Notes: a model not told the origin generated them from the sequence alone. A stretch of DNA of 64,000 bases from Pyxidicoccus parkwaysis (GCF_017301735.1 NZ_CP071090.1:4392001-4456000), one strand, 5' to 3'. Positions 18,614-27,095 are shown, counted from the first letter of the stretch. A program made the numbers and translations.

Positions 18614-18889
18614 CTACGGGCACTCCCCCAAGGCGAGCAGATTGTCGTTCCACTTGCCGTCGGCGTACGTCCGGAGATAGGGCCCGTTCTGCCCATCCAC
18701 GACACGAATCTCCGCTCGGTTCCCGCCAACCAGCGTGTAGAACGTATTGGTCTTCGCGAGGATCGATTCAATCACAGCAGCGACCGGCCACTTCCGCTTG
18801 GCTCCGCCCACGTGAGTGATTGCCTCGTGCCCACTCCCCGACTTGCTCTTCGTGATGCATGTCACCTGCACGTCTGGCACATTGGCCAT
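18614..18889 (-). CDS. DUF3892 domain protein
   Basis: 91 residues from ATG 18889, chosen because AGGAG lies 8 bases upstream; a GTG at 18949 would add 20 residues. The sequence follows the DUF3892 pattern: VTCITKS, then HEAITHVGG, a FYTLVGG strand, and the closing YLRTYADGKWNDNLLALGEC. Members are small single-domain proteins of unknown role found across bacteria. It stands alone between the LuxR-type gene and a decayed region. Confidence 0.82.
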   Translation of the reverse strand: MANVPDVQVTCITKSKSGSGHEAITHVGGAKRKWPVAAVIESILAKTNTFYTLVGGNRAEIRVVDGQNGPYLRTYADGKWNDNLLALGECP

Positions 18890-19069
18890 GTCCACTGCTC
18901 CTGTGAGAGTCAAATGCGACTGCTCACGTAGCGTGGTGTCCACTCGCACGACTGCCCATCCCTCCCGAGAGGTATTGCGTGAGGGTTGGAGGAAGGGCTA
19001 CAGCTGGAGAATACAGTGCGAGCCGTGGTCGGGCGTTGGTTCCAACGCCTACCGCCTCGGAGGTATGTG

Positions 19070-19295
19070 CGCCTTCGAGATTCAACTGTATGCCCGTGAG
19101 GCCGAGACGACCCTTGTCGAGCGTCCACGTGAACTTCCCGTCCGCGCTGGAGAGCTCGCCTTCCTTGAGATTGAGCCCCCGTGCATGCCTCGAACGTGGT
19201 TCCCCGCTTCAGGTTGGCCTCGAAGCGCGCGGTGCCTCTCTTGAAGACCTGGAGGGACTCGAGGCCGAAGACACCCTGAGGGCTGGTGAAATACG
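19070..19295 (-). pseudogene. Frameshifted gene remnant
   Basis: On the minus strand one frame reads FGLESLQVFKRGTARFEANL and on to TTFEACTG near 19185. Coding character then continues in the next frame as LKEGELSSADGKFTWTLDKG and RLGLTGIQLNLEG to about 19080. No start is visible and no frame spans both parts, so this looks like the inside of a decayed gene. The family is not recognised. Confidence 0.35.
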
Positions 19296-19336
19296 CTCCT
19301 GGGCATCGGCGTCCACGCCGTACCGAGGAACATCCT

Positions 19337-20338
19337 GTGCGCCCTGCCCTTTTCTGCCTGCTGCTGTGTCCCGTGCTCACGGCTGCCGCCCCCCGCGAAG
19401 CGACGTATGCCTTCCAGGGGGTGGAGCGCATCGTCGCCGTGGGAGACGTCCACGGAGACGTGGATGCCTTGCGTGACGTGCTGAAGCTAGCCGGGCTCGT
19501 GGATGCCCGAGGCCACTGGACGGGTGGCAAGGCGCACCTGGTGCAAACGGGAGACATCCCGGACCGGGGCGACCAGACGCGCGAGGCCTACGAATTGCTC
19601 ATGCGCCTGGAGGTCGAGGCGCGCAAGGCCGGTGGCCGGGTCCACGCCCTGCTGGGCAACCACGAGGTGATGAACATGACAGGAGACCTGCGCTACGTCG
19701 CCCCGGGCGAGCGGGCCTCCTTCGCGGACCAGAGCCCTGCGCCGGATGACCCGGGCGCGCCGCCGGGAACGCAGGGCCACCGGGCCGCCTACGGGCCCGA
19801 CGGACGCTACGGTCGCTGGCTGCGCACGCACGCCGCCGTCGTGCGCATCAACGACACGCTCTTCCTGCACGGAGGCATTGCACCGGACCTGCCGGAGACG
19901 ACGCTGGAGGGCATCAATCGCTGGGTGGCACAGGACCTGACACCGGGCCAACCTCCCGGGGGTGCCTCGGCCCGGAACGGACCGCTGTGGTTCCGCGGCT
20001 ACGCGTTGGATGACGAGGCACGGTGGGAGACAGGACTCACGAAGGTGCTGGGCCAGCTGGGCGCGAAGCGGATGGTGATGGGGCACACGACGACGCAGGA
20101 CGGGCGCGTCCGCATGCGCTTTGGCGGACGGACGGTGTTCATCGACACGGGTCTGAGCACGGGCTACGGCCGCCATCTGGCGGCGCTCGAGATTCGGGGC
20201 GACCGGCTCACGGCCCTGTACCCCGAGGGCCGCGTGCCCCTGCTCGTGCCCAAGAGCCCCGCGCAGAGTTCCTCCGTCCAGGCGCCCGAACCCGCCACGG
20301 CACCTCAGCCGGCTCCACGCGAGGCGATCTCCCGCTGA
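19337..20338 (+). CDS. Secreted PPP-type metallophosphoesterase (Shelphs-like)
   Basis: 333 residues from GTG 19337, with GAGGAA six bases upstream; this start yields a clean signal peptide (ALFCLLLCPVLTAAA). The PPP-family motifs follow in order: GDVHGD, GDIPDRGDQ, GNHEVM, the His in LHGGIA and MGHTTTQDG. They hold the two-metal centre. Spacing and the inserted ~45-residue loop resemble bacterial Shewanella-like protein phosphatases, which remove phosphate from Tyr or Ser/Thr. Predicted periplasmic; substrate unknown. The Pro/Ala-rich tail after ~300 is probably disordered. Confidence 0.88.
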   Translation: MRPALFCLLLCPVLTAAAPREATYAFQGVERIVAVGDVHGDVDALRDVLKLAGLVDARGHWTGGKAHLVQTGDIPDRGDQTREAYELLMRLEVEARKAGGRVHALLGNHEVMNMTGDLRYVAPGERASFADQSPAPDDPGAPPGTQGHRAAYGPDGRYGRWLRTHAAVVRINDTLFLHGGIAPDLPETTLEGINRWVAQDLTPGQPPGGASARNGPLWFRGYALDDEARWETGLTKVLGQLGAKRMVMGHTTTQDGRVRMRFGGRTVFIDTGLSTGYGRHLAALEIRGDRLTALYPEGRVPLLVPKSPAQSSSVQAPEPATAPQPAPREAISR

Positions 20339-20398
20339 AGGGACGGACTGGAGCTTCGACGCCGCCCACGGTAGTCGGACGCGGGGCGAGGCGGCGGC

Positions 20399-20932
20399 GT
20401 GCGCGTGCCCCCACGGACGGGGCTGGGGCGCGTTCAGCTCGACGCCCGGGAGGTCATCGACCTCCTGCTCGCGTTGGCACTCGCGGAGCAACTGGGCTCC
20501 CCCTTGATGCTCTCGACGGTCAAGGGCTTGCGGCAGAAGCTCTCCGCGTCGTTTCCGCCGGAGGAGCGCTCCCGGGTGAGCGGGCTGCGTCGGAGGATTC
20601 TCGTCGGCCCCAGCACGAGGAACGTCACCGCCACGTGGAAGGCCCCTCGCGCCGCGGTGCTCCGCCCCATCCAGGAGTCGTTCTTCGAGCAACGCGCCCT
20701 GGAGCTGACCTACCGCGCGAACGACGTGAGCACGGTGCGCGTCGTGGAGCCGCACTACCTCCTGCTCAGCTGGCCCGCCTGGTTCCTGCTCGTCTGGGAC
20801 CACCTGCGCGGAGCGGTGCGCATGCTCCGCGTCGACCGCATCGAGTCAGCCCGCATCACCGAGTCGACGTTCCGCGTGCGAAGCTCCGAGTCGATGCTCG
20901 CCACGCTCGGCGACGTCTTCGCCGCGCTCTGA
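20399..20932 (+). CDS. WYL-domain protein lacking the helix-turn-helix (truncated regulator)
   Basis: 177 residues from GTG 20399. It aligns with the C-terminal part of YafY-type regulators: the helical LDAREVIDLLLALALAEQ segment, then a WYL domain with ALELTYRA, VVEPHYLLL and FLLVWDHLRGAVRMLRVDRI, ending in a short WCX-like part. The N-terminal HTH is missing: ten codons before the GTG the frame is closed by TAG at 20372, and no HTH is seen in other frames. Either a 5' deletion left a pseudogene, or it is a free ligand-binding WYL domain. Confidence 0.65.
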   Translation: MRVPPRTGLGRVQLDAREVIDLLLALALAEQLGSPLMLSTVKGLRQKLSASFPPEERSRVSGLRRRILVGPSTRNVTATWKAPRAAVLRPIQESFFEQRALELTYRANDVSTVRVVEPHYLLLSWPAWFLLVWDHLRGAVRMLRVDRIESARITESTFRVRSSESMLATLGDVFAAL

Positions 20933-20959
20933 GCGGCGGGGGCTGAGCCGCGAGCCCCA

Positions 20960-20991
20960 CGCCACGGAAACCCCTCACGGCTCCCGTGGCG
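20960..20991. terminator. Hairpin between convergent genes
   Basis: CGCCACGG (20960-20967) pairs perfectly with CCGTGGCG (20984-20991). It sits between the stops of the WYL gene and the small lipoprotein gene, where a bidirectional terminator would be placed, but no U-tract follows on either side. Confidence 0.35.
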
Positions 20992-21003
20992 CGCTTCAGG
21001 ACC

Positions 21004-21243
21004 TCAAAGGCATTCAAACACGCACTGGTCGTAGCAGGGGTTGATGACACCGCCGCAGGTGCGGTTGCAGGTCCTTGCGCAATAACAGGCGATGGGGTCC
21101 GGACACGCGGCCTGGGTCACCTCTCCCCCGGCGACCTCCTCCGTCGCCGGCGTCCCCTGCTCGTCCGCCTCGCCGTCCATCGGCGCGCCACAGCCAGACA
21201 GCAAGCCCACCGATGCAACCACCGCCAGAAGCCACGTCTTCAT
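21004..21243 (-). CDS. Small Cys-rich lipoprotein
   Basis: 79 residues. A lipoprotein signal ends in LLSGC (Cys18), followed by an acidic linker and a compact C-terminal domain with eight Cys in 33 residues (ACPDPIACYCARTC, then CGGVINPCYDQCVFEC). The even Cys count and regular spacing suggest a disulfide-knotted exported peptide. A second gene of the same style, without a lipobox, is at 57771. No modifying enzyme or protease is adjacent. Unknown function. Confidence 0.72.
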   Translation of the reverse strand: MKTWLLAVVASVGLLSGCGAPMDGEADEQGTPATEEVAGGEVTQAACPDPIACYCARTCNRTCGGVINPCYDQCVFECL

Positions 21244-21613
21244 GGTGTCCTCCGCATGTACGCGAGCGCGAATTGCGCCACGCGCAGGACAATCCTCTCA
21301 TGTTTCACCGGGAATCCATCAAAACGTTTGTGTTGGCGGAGCGCGTCAGGACTCCAGCACATCGAGCCCGGCGAATGCTCAGCAAGGATGAGCTTTCCAG
21401 GTCGGTCGTGGGCGCATCGTGTTTCGCTGACCTGGTAGCGGAGGCGAAAGCGATTCGCGCGCTGAGTCCGGGCGAGCGGCCGGGCCGGGACGAAATCGTC
21501 CATGGAAGTCGTTTCCGACTCAGGGCCTGCGCCATTCCAGCGCATCCGGCGCTGAACTAGAGTGCTCGCAGGGGCTGAGTCAGCGGGGCGTCTTGAGCAG
21601 TCAGGGGTGGAGC
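21244..21613. other. 370-bp divergent intergenic region
   Basis: Lies between the small lipoprotein gene (minus) and the glycosyltransferase operon (plus) and must hold both promoters. The middle part around 21290-21340 is AT-richer than its surroundings. No coding bias, repeat or convincing operator was seen. Confidence 0.45.
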
Positions 21614-23017
21614 ATGGGCGGAGGCACGCGCGGAGCATGGCTCCACGGCGTAGCGCTCGTCGGCGTCCTGATGCTCACCGGCGCGGTGCTCGCCACCGCC
21701 CTCCCCGCGGACTTCATCTTCGACGACTCGGTGGACGTCGAGCACAACCCCGTGGCCACTCCCACGGGCTTCACCTCGCACCTCGCGCGCACCGTCCGCC
21801 CGCTGCTCAAGGCGAGCTACGCGCTCGGCGTGGCGCTGCATGGTCCGGAGGCCCCGGCCCACCGCGCGGTGAACCTGGGCCTGCACCTCGCAGCCACCAC
21901 GCTCGTCTTCCTCCTCCTGCGGCGCTGGCTCGCCTCGCATCAACCGGAGGCGCGAGACACCGCCCTGCCCTCCCTCGCCGGCGCGGCGCTCTGGGTGCTG
22001 CACCCGCTGGTGTGCGACACCGTGATTCCCATCTCCGGCCGCTCCATGGGCCTGTCCACGGTGCTGCTCCTGGGGGCGCTGCTGTTCGCCACAGGAACGC
22101 GGCCGCCTCGCGCGGCGGGCGCGGTGTCCGGCGCCGTGCTCGCCCTGCTGGCGCCATTGGCTCGGGAGACGGCGCTGGTGCTCCCGCTGCTGCTCACGTG
22201 GTGGCAGGCCACCCTCGGACCTCGCGAGCCCTGGCGCGAGGCCCTTCGGCGCGCGGCTCCCATCTGGGCCGGGACGCTCGTCTCGGCGTTGCTCGTCTTC
22301 CTGCTGCCGAGACACCGGGAGCTGGTCGCCTTCAGCGTCGCCAGGCGTGAGCCCTTCGAGGCGCTCCGTGGCAACGTCCACGCCCTGTCCGCCATGCTCC
22401 GCCTCTGGGCGGCGCCGTGGGAGCTGAGCATCGACCCGGCCCGGCCTCGCGAGTGGGGCTGGCTGGCCACGCCGACGCTGCTGCGCATGGGCGTCCTCGT
22501 CCCGCTGGGGCTCATCGCGCTCCTGGGCCGGCGCAAGGTGCCCCAGCTCGCGTTCGCGCTGGGCTGGGCGCTGCTCGCGCTCGCGCCCGCCAACTCGTTC
22601 CTCTGGCGCCTGGACCCGGTGGGCATCCGGCCGCTGTACCTGGCATCCATCGCCCCGGCCATGCTCGCCGGCCTCGTGCTGCTGCGCGCCCGGCCCGCAC
22701 CGCTTCGCGCCGCTGCATGGTGCTGCGCGCTCGCGCTGGCCGTCTGTCTGGGGGCACTCACCGAATCGCGCTCCGCGCTCTACCGGTCTCCGGTGGCGCT
22801 GTGGGAGGACGCGGTGCGGAAGGCACCTCTCCAGGCTCGCGCGCACACGAACCTGGGCATGGCCTATCTCGCGCAGGGACGGCTCGAAGATGCCGAGCGC
22901 GCCCTCGCCCGCGCACTGGACCTGGAGCCGTGGAACACCTCGGCCCGGTGCGGACTCGACGCGCTGCGGATTCGCCGCGGCGCTACTTCGCAGGACAACA
23001 GGGAGCTGACGGAATGA
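21614..23017 (+). CDS. TMTC-like GT-C membrane glycosyltransferase with C-terminal TPR
   Basis: 467 residues from ATG 21614 (AGGGG six bases upstream; a TTG 21 bases earlier is weaker). After the first membrane helix come PADFIFDDSVDVEHNP, with the acidic pair typical of GT-C catalytic loops, and a series of about ten hydrophobic segments. A TPR unit at ~410-455 (ARAHTNLGMAYLAQGRLEDA) ends the protein. This is the layout of TMTC/O-mannosyltransferase-like proteins, which use polyprenyl-phosphate sugars. The stop overlaps the next start in ATGA, indicating translational coupling, so it may glycosylate or serve the secreted proteins encoded downstream (inference). Confidence 0.78.
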   Translation: MGGGTRGAWLHGVALVGVLMLTGAVLATALPADFIFDDSVDVEHNPVATPTGFTSHLARTVRPLLKASYALGVALHGPEAPAHRAVNLGLHLAATTLVFLLLRRWLASHQPEARDTALPSLAGAALWVLHPLVCDTVIPISGRSMGLSTVLLLGALLFATGTRPPRAAGAVSGAVLALLAPLARETALVLPLLLTWWQATLGPREPWREALRRAAPIWAGTLVSALLVFLLPRHRELVAFSVARREPFEALRGNVHALSAMLRLWAAPWELSIDPARPREWGWLATPTLLRMGVLVPLGLIALLGRRKVPQLAFALGWALLALAPANSFLWRLDPVGIRPLYLASIAPAMLAGLVLLRARPAPLRAAAWCCALALAVCLGALTESRSALYRSPVALWEDAVRKAPLQARAHTNLGMAYLAQGRLEDAERALARALDLEPWNTSARCGLDALRIRRGATSQDNRELTE

Positions 23018-23778
23018 GGGATTGGAGAAGAAGGGGGCACTGGCTCGGGACGGCGCTGACGGCGTTGCTCCTCGCGGAACCGGGAGTGGCCCGGGCGGCG
23101 GAGTGCAACAATTGCTGCCAGCTTCCGTGCGTGGAGGCGACCATCAACTTCTCGGAGGGGATGCGCAAGCTCTACCTCAAGCTGAAGGGCTCGAAGAACC
23201 TCAGCCAGGATGCCTATGAGAAGGCAGTGGCCGCGGAGCGGAACCGGCTCGGGCGCGAGTCCTTCAACGCCACGGGGAAGCTGTCCCAGTGCGCGTTCAA
23301 TCTGCCCGACCCGAAGAACCCGAACGACACGATGCGGTACCGGGAGTTCATCAGTGCGGGCTGGGGCGTGACGACCATCACGGTCGCGGACGGCCCGGAC
23401 AAGGGACAGACGCAGTTCGCCTACGACATGCGCGCCCAGACGAACATGGAGACGTGCTCCCTGAATGGCACCCAGATGAAGCTGCTCAAGGAGTACGCCC
23501 CATGCACGCAGATCGGCGCCGCGACCGAGGTGCACGAGCGCAAGCACCTGGACCAGTGCAAGGGACAGAAGAAGGGCACGCAACACACGACGCTGCTGCA
23601 GGCCACCCAGGAGGTGGAGGCCTACGACGCGGAGCTCGAGTACCTGCGCGCGGTGCGCAAGTCGCTCGAGGCGGCGTGTACACGGCAGTCCTGCAGGCAG
23701 GAGGCCTCGGACAAGGACGCCCAGGGGCTGCACAACGGCCTCGAGCTCATGCGCGCCATCCAGGCGAGGTCGCGATGA
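23014..23778 (+). CDS. Secreted protein with HExxH motif, putative zinc metallopeptidase
   Basis: 254 residues; ATG 23014 overlaps the previous stop (ATGA). Signal peptide to about residue 29 (ALLLAEPGVARAAEC). The mature part is Cys-rich near its start (CNNCCQLPC). A zinc-protease-like helix lies at 172-180, EVHERKHLD, giving His174-Glu175-x-x-His178; Glu202 and Glu207 in EVEAYDAELEYL are positioned as possible third ligands, as in gluzincins. I do not recognise the family, so protease activity is an inference from the motif. The next gene also overlaps by four bases. Confidence 0.62.
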   Translation: MRDWRRRGHWLGTALTALLLAEPGVARAAECNNCCQLPCVEATINFSEGMRKLYLKLKGSKNLSQDAYEKAVAAERNRLGRESFNATGKLSQCAFNLPDPKNPNDTMRYREFISAGWGVTTITVADGPDKGQTQFAYDMRAQTNMETCSLNGTQMKLLKEYAPCTQIGAATEVHERKHLDQCKGQKKGTQHTTLLQATQEVEAYDAELEYLRAVRKSLEAACTRQSCRQEASDKDAQGLHNGLELMRAIQARSR

Positions 23779-24788
23779 GGACCGTTCTGATGGGTCTGGG
23801 AATGCTGTCGCTCCTGGCCGCTCCGGCGGCGCGGGCCGACAGCGGGTTCGTCGTCTTCGTGCCCACGGGCCCGAGCGCCGGGGACACGGCGGCGTTGGAG
23901 GCCGCGTGCGCGAAGCCGAACACCAAGGAGTGCACCGCGGCGCAGGAGGGCTATGCGGCGTTCAGTGAGTACCCGTTGCTGCGTGCCGCCGAGAGCGGAG
24001 ACCCCAAATACAAGCCGCTGGCCCGCACCGCCGCCGCGCTCCCCTTCCCGGGGCTGCAGGCCGCCGCGGCCGCCGCGCTGGGAAACCTGGAGCCGGATGC
24101 GAAGGACACACAGTTGCTGACGGAGCTGCTCAACCACCCCGTGCCCAAGGTGCGGCACGCGGCGCTGCGCGCGCTGGGCGGAAGCTCGGATGAGAAGGCC
24201 CGTCCCCTGCTGGACCGCGCGCGGGACGATCAGGGCGAGAGCACCTCACCGGACACCGTCCCCACGGAGAAATCGCTCGGGGTGCCGCTCCCGCCGGGCG
24301 CCAGCTACCTCTACTTCGCCAGCGCTCCCGCACAGGGACGCGCCGACTTCGTCACGGGCGAGTCCCTGGACAAGGTGAGCGCCTTCTACGCCGGTCGTTT
24401 CGGGACGGGGCTGACGCTGAAGCAGTTCGAGAAGAAGGAGCTCGCCCGCCAGGAGAAGGAGGGCATGCAGATGGACGCGAAGCAGGTGGAGCAGATGCAG
24501 AAGCTCCAGCAGGAGGCGCAGCAGGCGATGATGGCCGCGATGCAGGCGGGCAAATCGCCCCAGGAAGCCGCCGCCGAGATGCAGCGCAGGTTCGCGGAGT
24601 TCGCGCCGTTCGACGTGGAGGGACTCATGTCTGCGTTCGACCGCCCCGAGCAGCTCGACTCCGTGCGCGTCTTCGTGGCGGAGAAGGCGGCTCGGACTGG
24701 CAAGCCCGTGCGCCTGGCCGTCGTCTACAAGGACCTGGCTCTGGGGAAGACGGGCGTCAGTTTCATCACGCCTCCCCCCGGGCAGTAG
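23775..24788 (+). CDS. Secreted HEAT-like repeat protein, third gene of the operon
   Basis: 337 residues; ATG 23775 overlaps the previous stop. A signal peptide ends at ARAD. Residues ~60-150 form HEAT-like helices (LLRAAESGDP, HPVPKVRHAALRALGG). A globular region follows (LGVPLPPGASYLYFAS, DKVSAFYAGRFG) and then a Gln/Met/Ala-rich coiled coil at ~215-270 built of short MQKLQQEAQQ-type segments. The last domain (SVRVFVAEKA, VRLAVVYKDL) resembles periplasmic DUF-type folds, but no family is certain. Coupled expression suggests it works with the GT-C protein and the HExxH protein, perhaps as a periplasmic complex. Confidence 0.68.
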   Translation: MRTVLMGLGMLSLLAAPAARADSGFVVFVPTGPSAGDTAALEAACAKPNTKECTAAQEGYAAFSEYPLLRAAESGDPKYKPLARTAAALPFPGLQAAAAAALGNLEPDAKDTQLLTELLNHPVPKVRHAALRALGGSSDEKARPLLDRARDDQGESTSPDTVPTEKSLGVPLPPGASYLYFASAPAQGRADFVTGESLDKVSAFYAGRFGTGLTLKQFEKKELARQEKEGMQMDAKQVEQMQKLQQEAQQAMMAAMQAGKSPQEAAAEMQRRFAEFAPFDVEGLMSAFDRPEQLDSVRVFVAEKAARTGKPVRLAVVYKDLALGKTGVSFITPPPGQ

Positions 24789-24805
24789 CGCCTGTGTTGA
24801 AGGAG

Positions 24806-24830
24806 CCCTCCGCGCGCACATCGCGGAGGG
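24806..24830 (+). terminator. Hairpin after the three-gene operon
   Basis: CCCTCCGCG (24806-24814) pairs perfectly with CGCGGAGGG (24822-24830) over a 7-base loop, 18 bp after the operon's last stop. No U-tract follows, so termination may need Rho, but the position fits the end of the transcript. Confidence 0.5.
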
Positions 24831-24967
24831 ACCCCAAAGACAATCAACACGTCTTGATTCCATTCAATGCAACGCGCCAATCGCATTACTGGATGGTGAG
24901 ATTCAATGGACTTGAGTTCCCGGCACGAGCGCACCAAGGTGGGCGCTTCCTTCAAAAGGAGCCCATC

Positions 24968-25384
24968 ATGAAGACGCTTCTCCGGAGTCTGTCCGCCGCC
25001 CTCTTCCTCCTGCCCGCCGTGGCCGCCGCCGAGACGACGTGGGTCATGAACGCGAGCGTGCCCGTGGTGGGCGCGGGAGGGGGCTATGTCTTCTATCAAT
25101 TCCAACTGAACACCGGGGTGTGGCCGGTGGCGCCGGGGCATGCCGTGGGCGTCGTCTACACCTGGGACCACTGGCAGACCACCCAGTGGGGCACGCTCTC
25201 CTGGCAGTCCAACCAGTCCAATGCCTACGGCAGCCAGGACGAGGTGTGGAGGGGCGCCTTCAACATCCCTCCCAACGTCACCTTCACCACCGTCGAGTAC
25301 GCCATCTACGTGGACGACGCGTCCGGTCACCGCACCTGGAACAACAACAACGGGCAGAACTTCACCGTCGCCAAGGCGAACTGA
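24968..25384 (+). CDS. Secreted starch-binding-like (CBM21/53-type) protein
   Basis: 138 residues from ATG 24968 with AAAGGAG at ideal spacing. A signal peptide (LFLLPAVAAAE) leads to a single beta-sandwich domain. The features of CBM21/CBM53 modules are visible: VGVVYTWDHWQTTQW, the VEYAIYVDD strand and the closing WNNNNGQNFTV, where aromatic and Asn residues line the sugar site. It has no catalytic domain, so it may bind alpha-glucan or act as a lectin. Several myxobacterial genomes hold such stand-alone modules (recalled). Confidence 0.72.
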   Translation: MKTLLRSLSAALFLLPAVAAAETTWVMNASVPVVGAGGGYVFYQFQLNTGVWPVAPGHAVGVVYTWDHWQTTQWGTLSWQSNQSNAYGSQDEVWRGAFNIPPNVTFTTVEYAIYVDDASGHRTWNNNNGQNFTVAKAN

Positions 25385-25419
25385 GCCCGCTCCCCGCGCG
25401 CCGAATATTGGTGGCGAAG

Positions 25420-25440
25420 TTATTGGCGGAGTGCCAATAA
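25420..25440. promoter_or_regulatory. Palindromic operator candidate just before the alcohol dehydrogenase gene
   Basis: TTATTGGC (25420-25427) and GCCAATAA (25433-25440) are perfect inverted arms around GGAGT. A partial third copy, ATATTGGTGGC, lies at 25404-25414. The site ends nine bases before the ATG, so bound protein would block initiation. No regulator gene is adjacent. Confidence 0.5.
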
Positions 25441-25449
25441 TGCCGCTCC

Positions 25450-26571
25450 ATGCGTCATTCCGTGCGTGCCGCGCTGCTGCAGGAGGTGAATGGGCCCTTC
25501 GTCATCGACGAGGTCGAGCTGGAGTCGCCACGCTCGAATGAGCTGCTGGTGCGCGTCACGGCGAGCGGCATCTGCCACACGGACCTCACGTACCGCGCGG
25601 GAGCGGGCCGCTTCCCGCTTCCTGCGGTGCTGGGGCACGAGGGCGCGGGCGTGGTGCAGTCCGTTGGGGAGGGCGTGACGGACTTCGCGCCGGGCGACAC
25701 GGTGGTGCTCAGCTACTTCTCGTGCCGCACCTGTGGCACCTGTGAGAGCGGGCACCCCGCCTACTGTCAGCACGGGCCGGCGGGCAATGTCTCGGGGGCG
25801 CGGCCGGACGGCTCGTTCCCCATGCGCTGGCGGGGACAGCCCGTGCGCTCGAGCTTCTTCCACCAGTCGTCGTTCGCCACCCATGTGCTCGCGCACCGGC
25901 ACAACGCGGTGAAGGTCGATGCCCCGGTGTCTCCCGGGCTGCTCGCTCCGCTGGGCTGCGGCTTCCAGACGGGCGCGGGCGCGGTGCTCGAGGCCTTCCG
26001 GCTCCAGGCCGGGCAGCAGCTCGCCGTCTTCGGAGCGGGCGCCGTCGGTCTCGCAGCCATCATGGCGGCACGCGTCGCCGGGGCCTCCACCGTCATCGCC
26101 GTGGACCTGAGCGCGGAGCGCCTCGAGCTCGCGCGGGAATTGGGCGCCACGGACACCTTCCTGGCGACGGAGGCCGACGTCACGAAGACGATTCTCAAGC
26201 GCACACGCGGGGGCGTCGACTTCGCGCTGGAGTGCGTGGGCCTGCCCCAGGTGCTGCGTCAGGCGTTCGACGTGACGCGGCCGCTGGGCACGTGCGGCTT
26301 GCTGGGCCTGCCCGGCCGCGCCAACACGGAAGTCGCCCTGCCGATGATGGGGCTGCTCGCCGGCAGGCGGCTGGTGGGCATCCTGGAGGGTGACGCGGAC
26401 CCGAAGACGTTCATCCCCCGCCTCGTCTCACTGCATGCCGAGGGGCGCTTCCCGTTGGAGAAGCTGAGCCGCCCCTACGCCTTCGAGGCCATCAACGACG
26501 CGGTTCACGACATGGAGACGCGCACGGCCATCAAGCCGGTGCTGCTCATGGACGGAGGAGGCAGCGCATGA
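25450..26571 (+). CDS. Zinc-dependent alcohol dehydrogenase, aryl-alcohol type
   Basis: 373 residues, full length for zinc MDR dehydrogenases. Catalytic zinc ligand Cys in GICHTDL and the GHEGAG motif are present. The four structural-zinc cysteines lie in CRTCGTCESGHPAYC and the NAD fold shows GAGAVGLAA. The insert between them (MRWRGQPVRSSFFHQSSFATH) resembles aryl-alcohol/benzyl-alcohol dehydrogenases. The reaction is NAD-linked oxidation of a primary alcohol to the aldehyde. The stop overlaps the next gene's ATG, so it forms an operon with the GXWXG protein. A palindrome directly upstream suggests repression. Confidence 0.9.
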   Translation: MRHSVRAALLQEVNGPFVIDEVELESPRSNELLVRVTASGICHTDLTYRAGAGRFPLPAVLGHEGAGVVQSVGEGVTDFAPGDTVVLSYFSCRTCGTCESGHPAYCQHGPAGNVSGARPDGSFPMRWRGQPVRSSFFHQSSFATHVLAHRHNAVKVDAPVSPGLLAPLGCGFQTGAGAVLEAFRLQAGQQLAVFGAGAVGLAAIMAARVAGASTVIAVDLSAERLELARELGATDTFLATEADVTKTILKRTRGGVDFALECVGLPQVLRQAFDVTRPLGTCGLLGLPGRANTEVALPMMGLLAGRRLVGILEGDADPKTFIPRLVSLHAEGRFPLEKLSRPYAFEAINDAVHDMETRTAIKPVLLMDGGGSA

Positions 26572-27095
26572 CGTTCGACGAGGCGGTGAAGGCCGAGCGG
26601 ATTTCCCCCCAGGATGCGCTCGTGCTGTTCGACAGCCTGCCCACCGTGGACCTCGCGTTCATGCGTGGCACATGGAAGGGAAGCGAATTGCGGACGGGCC
26701 ACGCGCTGGATGGCGTGCTCGGCGCGACGGGCTGGTACGGCAAGCAGTTCCTCGACGAGGAGCGCGTGCACCCGTTGTTGTTCTTCACAGTTGACCGCTC
26801 GGCGGTGTTCCCCGTGGACCCGAAGAAGTGGCCGTCCCCCTCCCGTCAGGGCGCTGTGGGGCAGTACCGCGCGGACGTCGAGACCGACACGTACAAGGCG
26901 CGCCTGCGTCTGACGGAGTTCCGGGGGAAGGTCAGCGCGACGATGGTCTACGACGACCGGCCGATTCTCGACGTCTTCCGGAAGGTGGACGACAACACGG
27001 TGCTCGGAGCGATGGACGCACGCGGCATGCCTCAGCCGTACTTCTTCGTGCTGCGGCGCGACCCGGACGCGGTGAAGCTGTTTCCCGCCCGGTGA
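26568..27095 (+). CDS. GXWXG/DUF4334 protein
   Basis: 175 residues; ATG 26568 overlaps the dehydrogenase stop. The N-terminal GXWXG motif is visible in FMRGTWKGSEL, followed by LGATGWYGKQF. The C-terminal DUF4334 part contains FRGKVSATMVYDDRPILDVF and FFVLRR. The pairing of this domain with an aryl-alcohol dehydrogenase is repeated in many genomes (recalled) and suggests a beta-barrel ligand-binding partner in metabolism of aromatic or terpenoid alcohols. No enzymatic residues can be assigned. Confidence 0.85.
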   Translation: MTFDEAVKAERISPQDALVLFDSLPTVDLAFMRGTWKGSELRTGHALDGVLGATGWYGKQFLDEERVHPLLFFTVDRSAVFPVDPKKWPSPSRQGAVGQYRADVETDTYKARLRLTEFRGKVSATMVYDDRPILDVFRKVDDNTVLGAMDARGMPQPYFFVLRRDPDAVKLFPAR

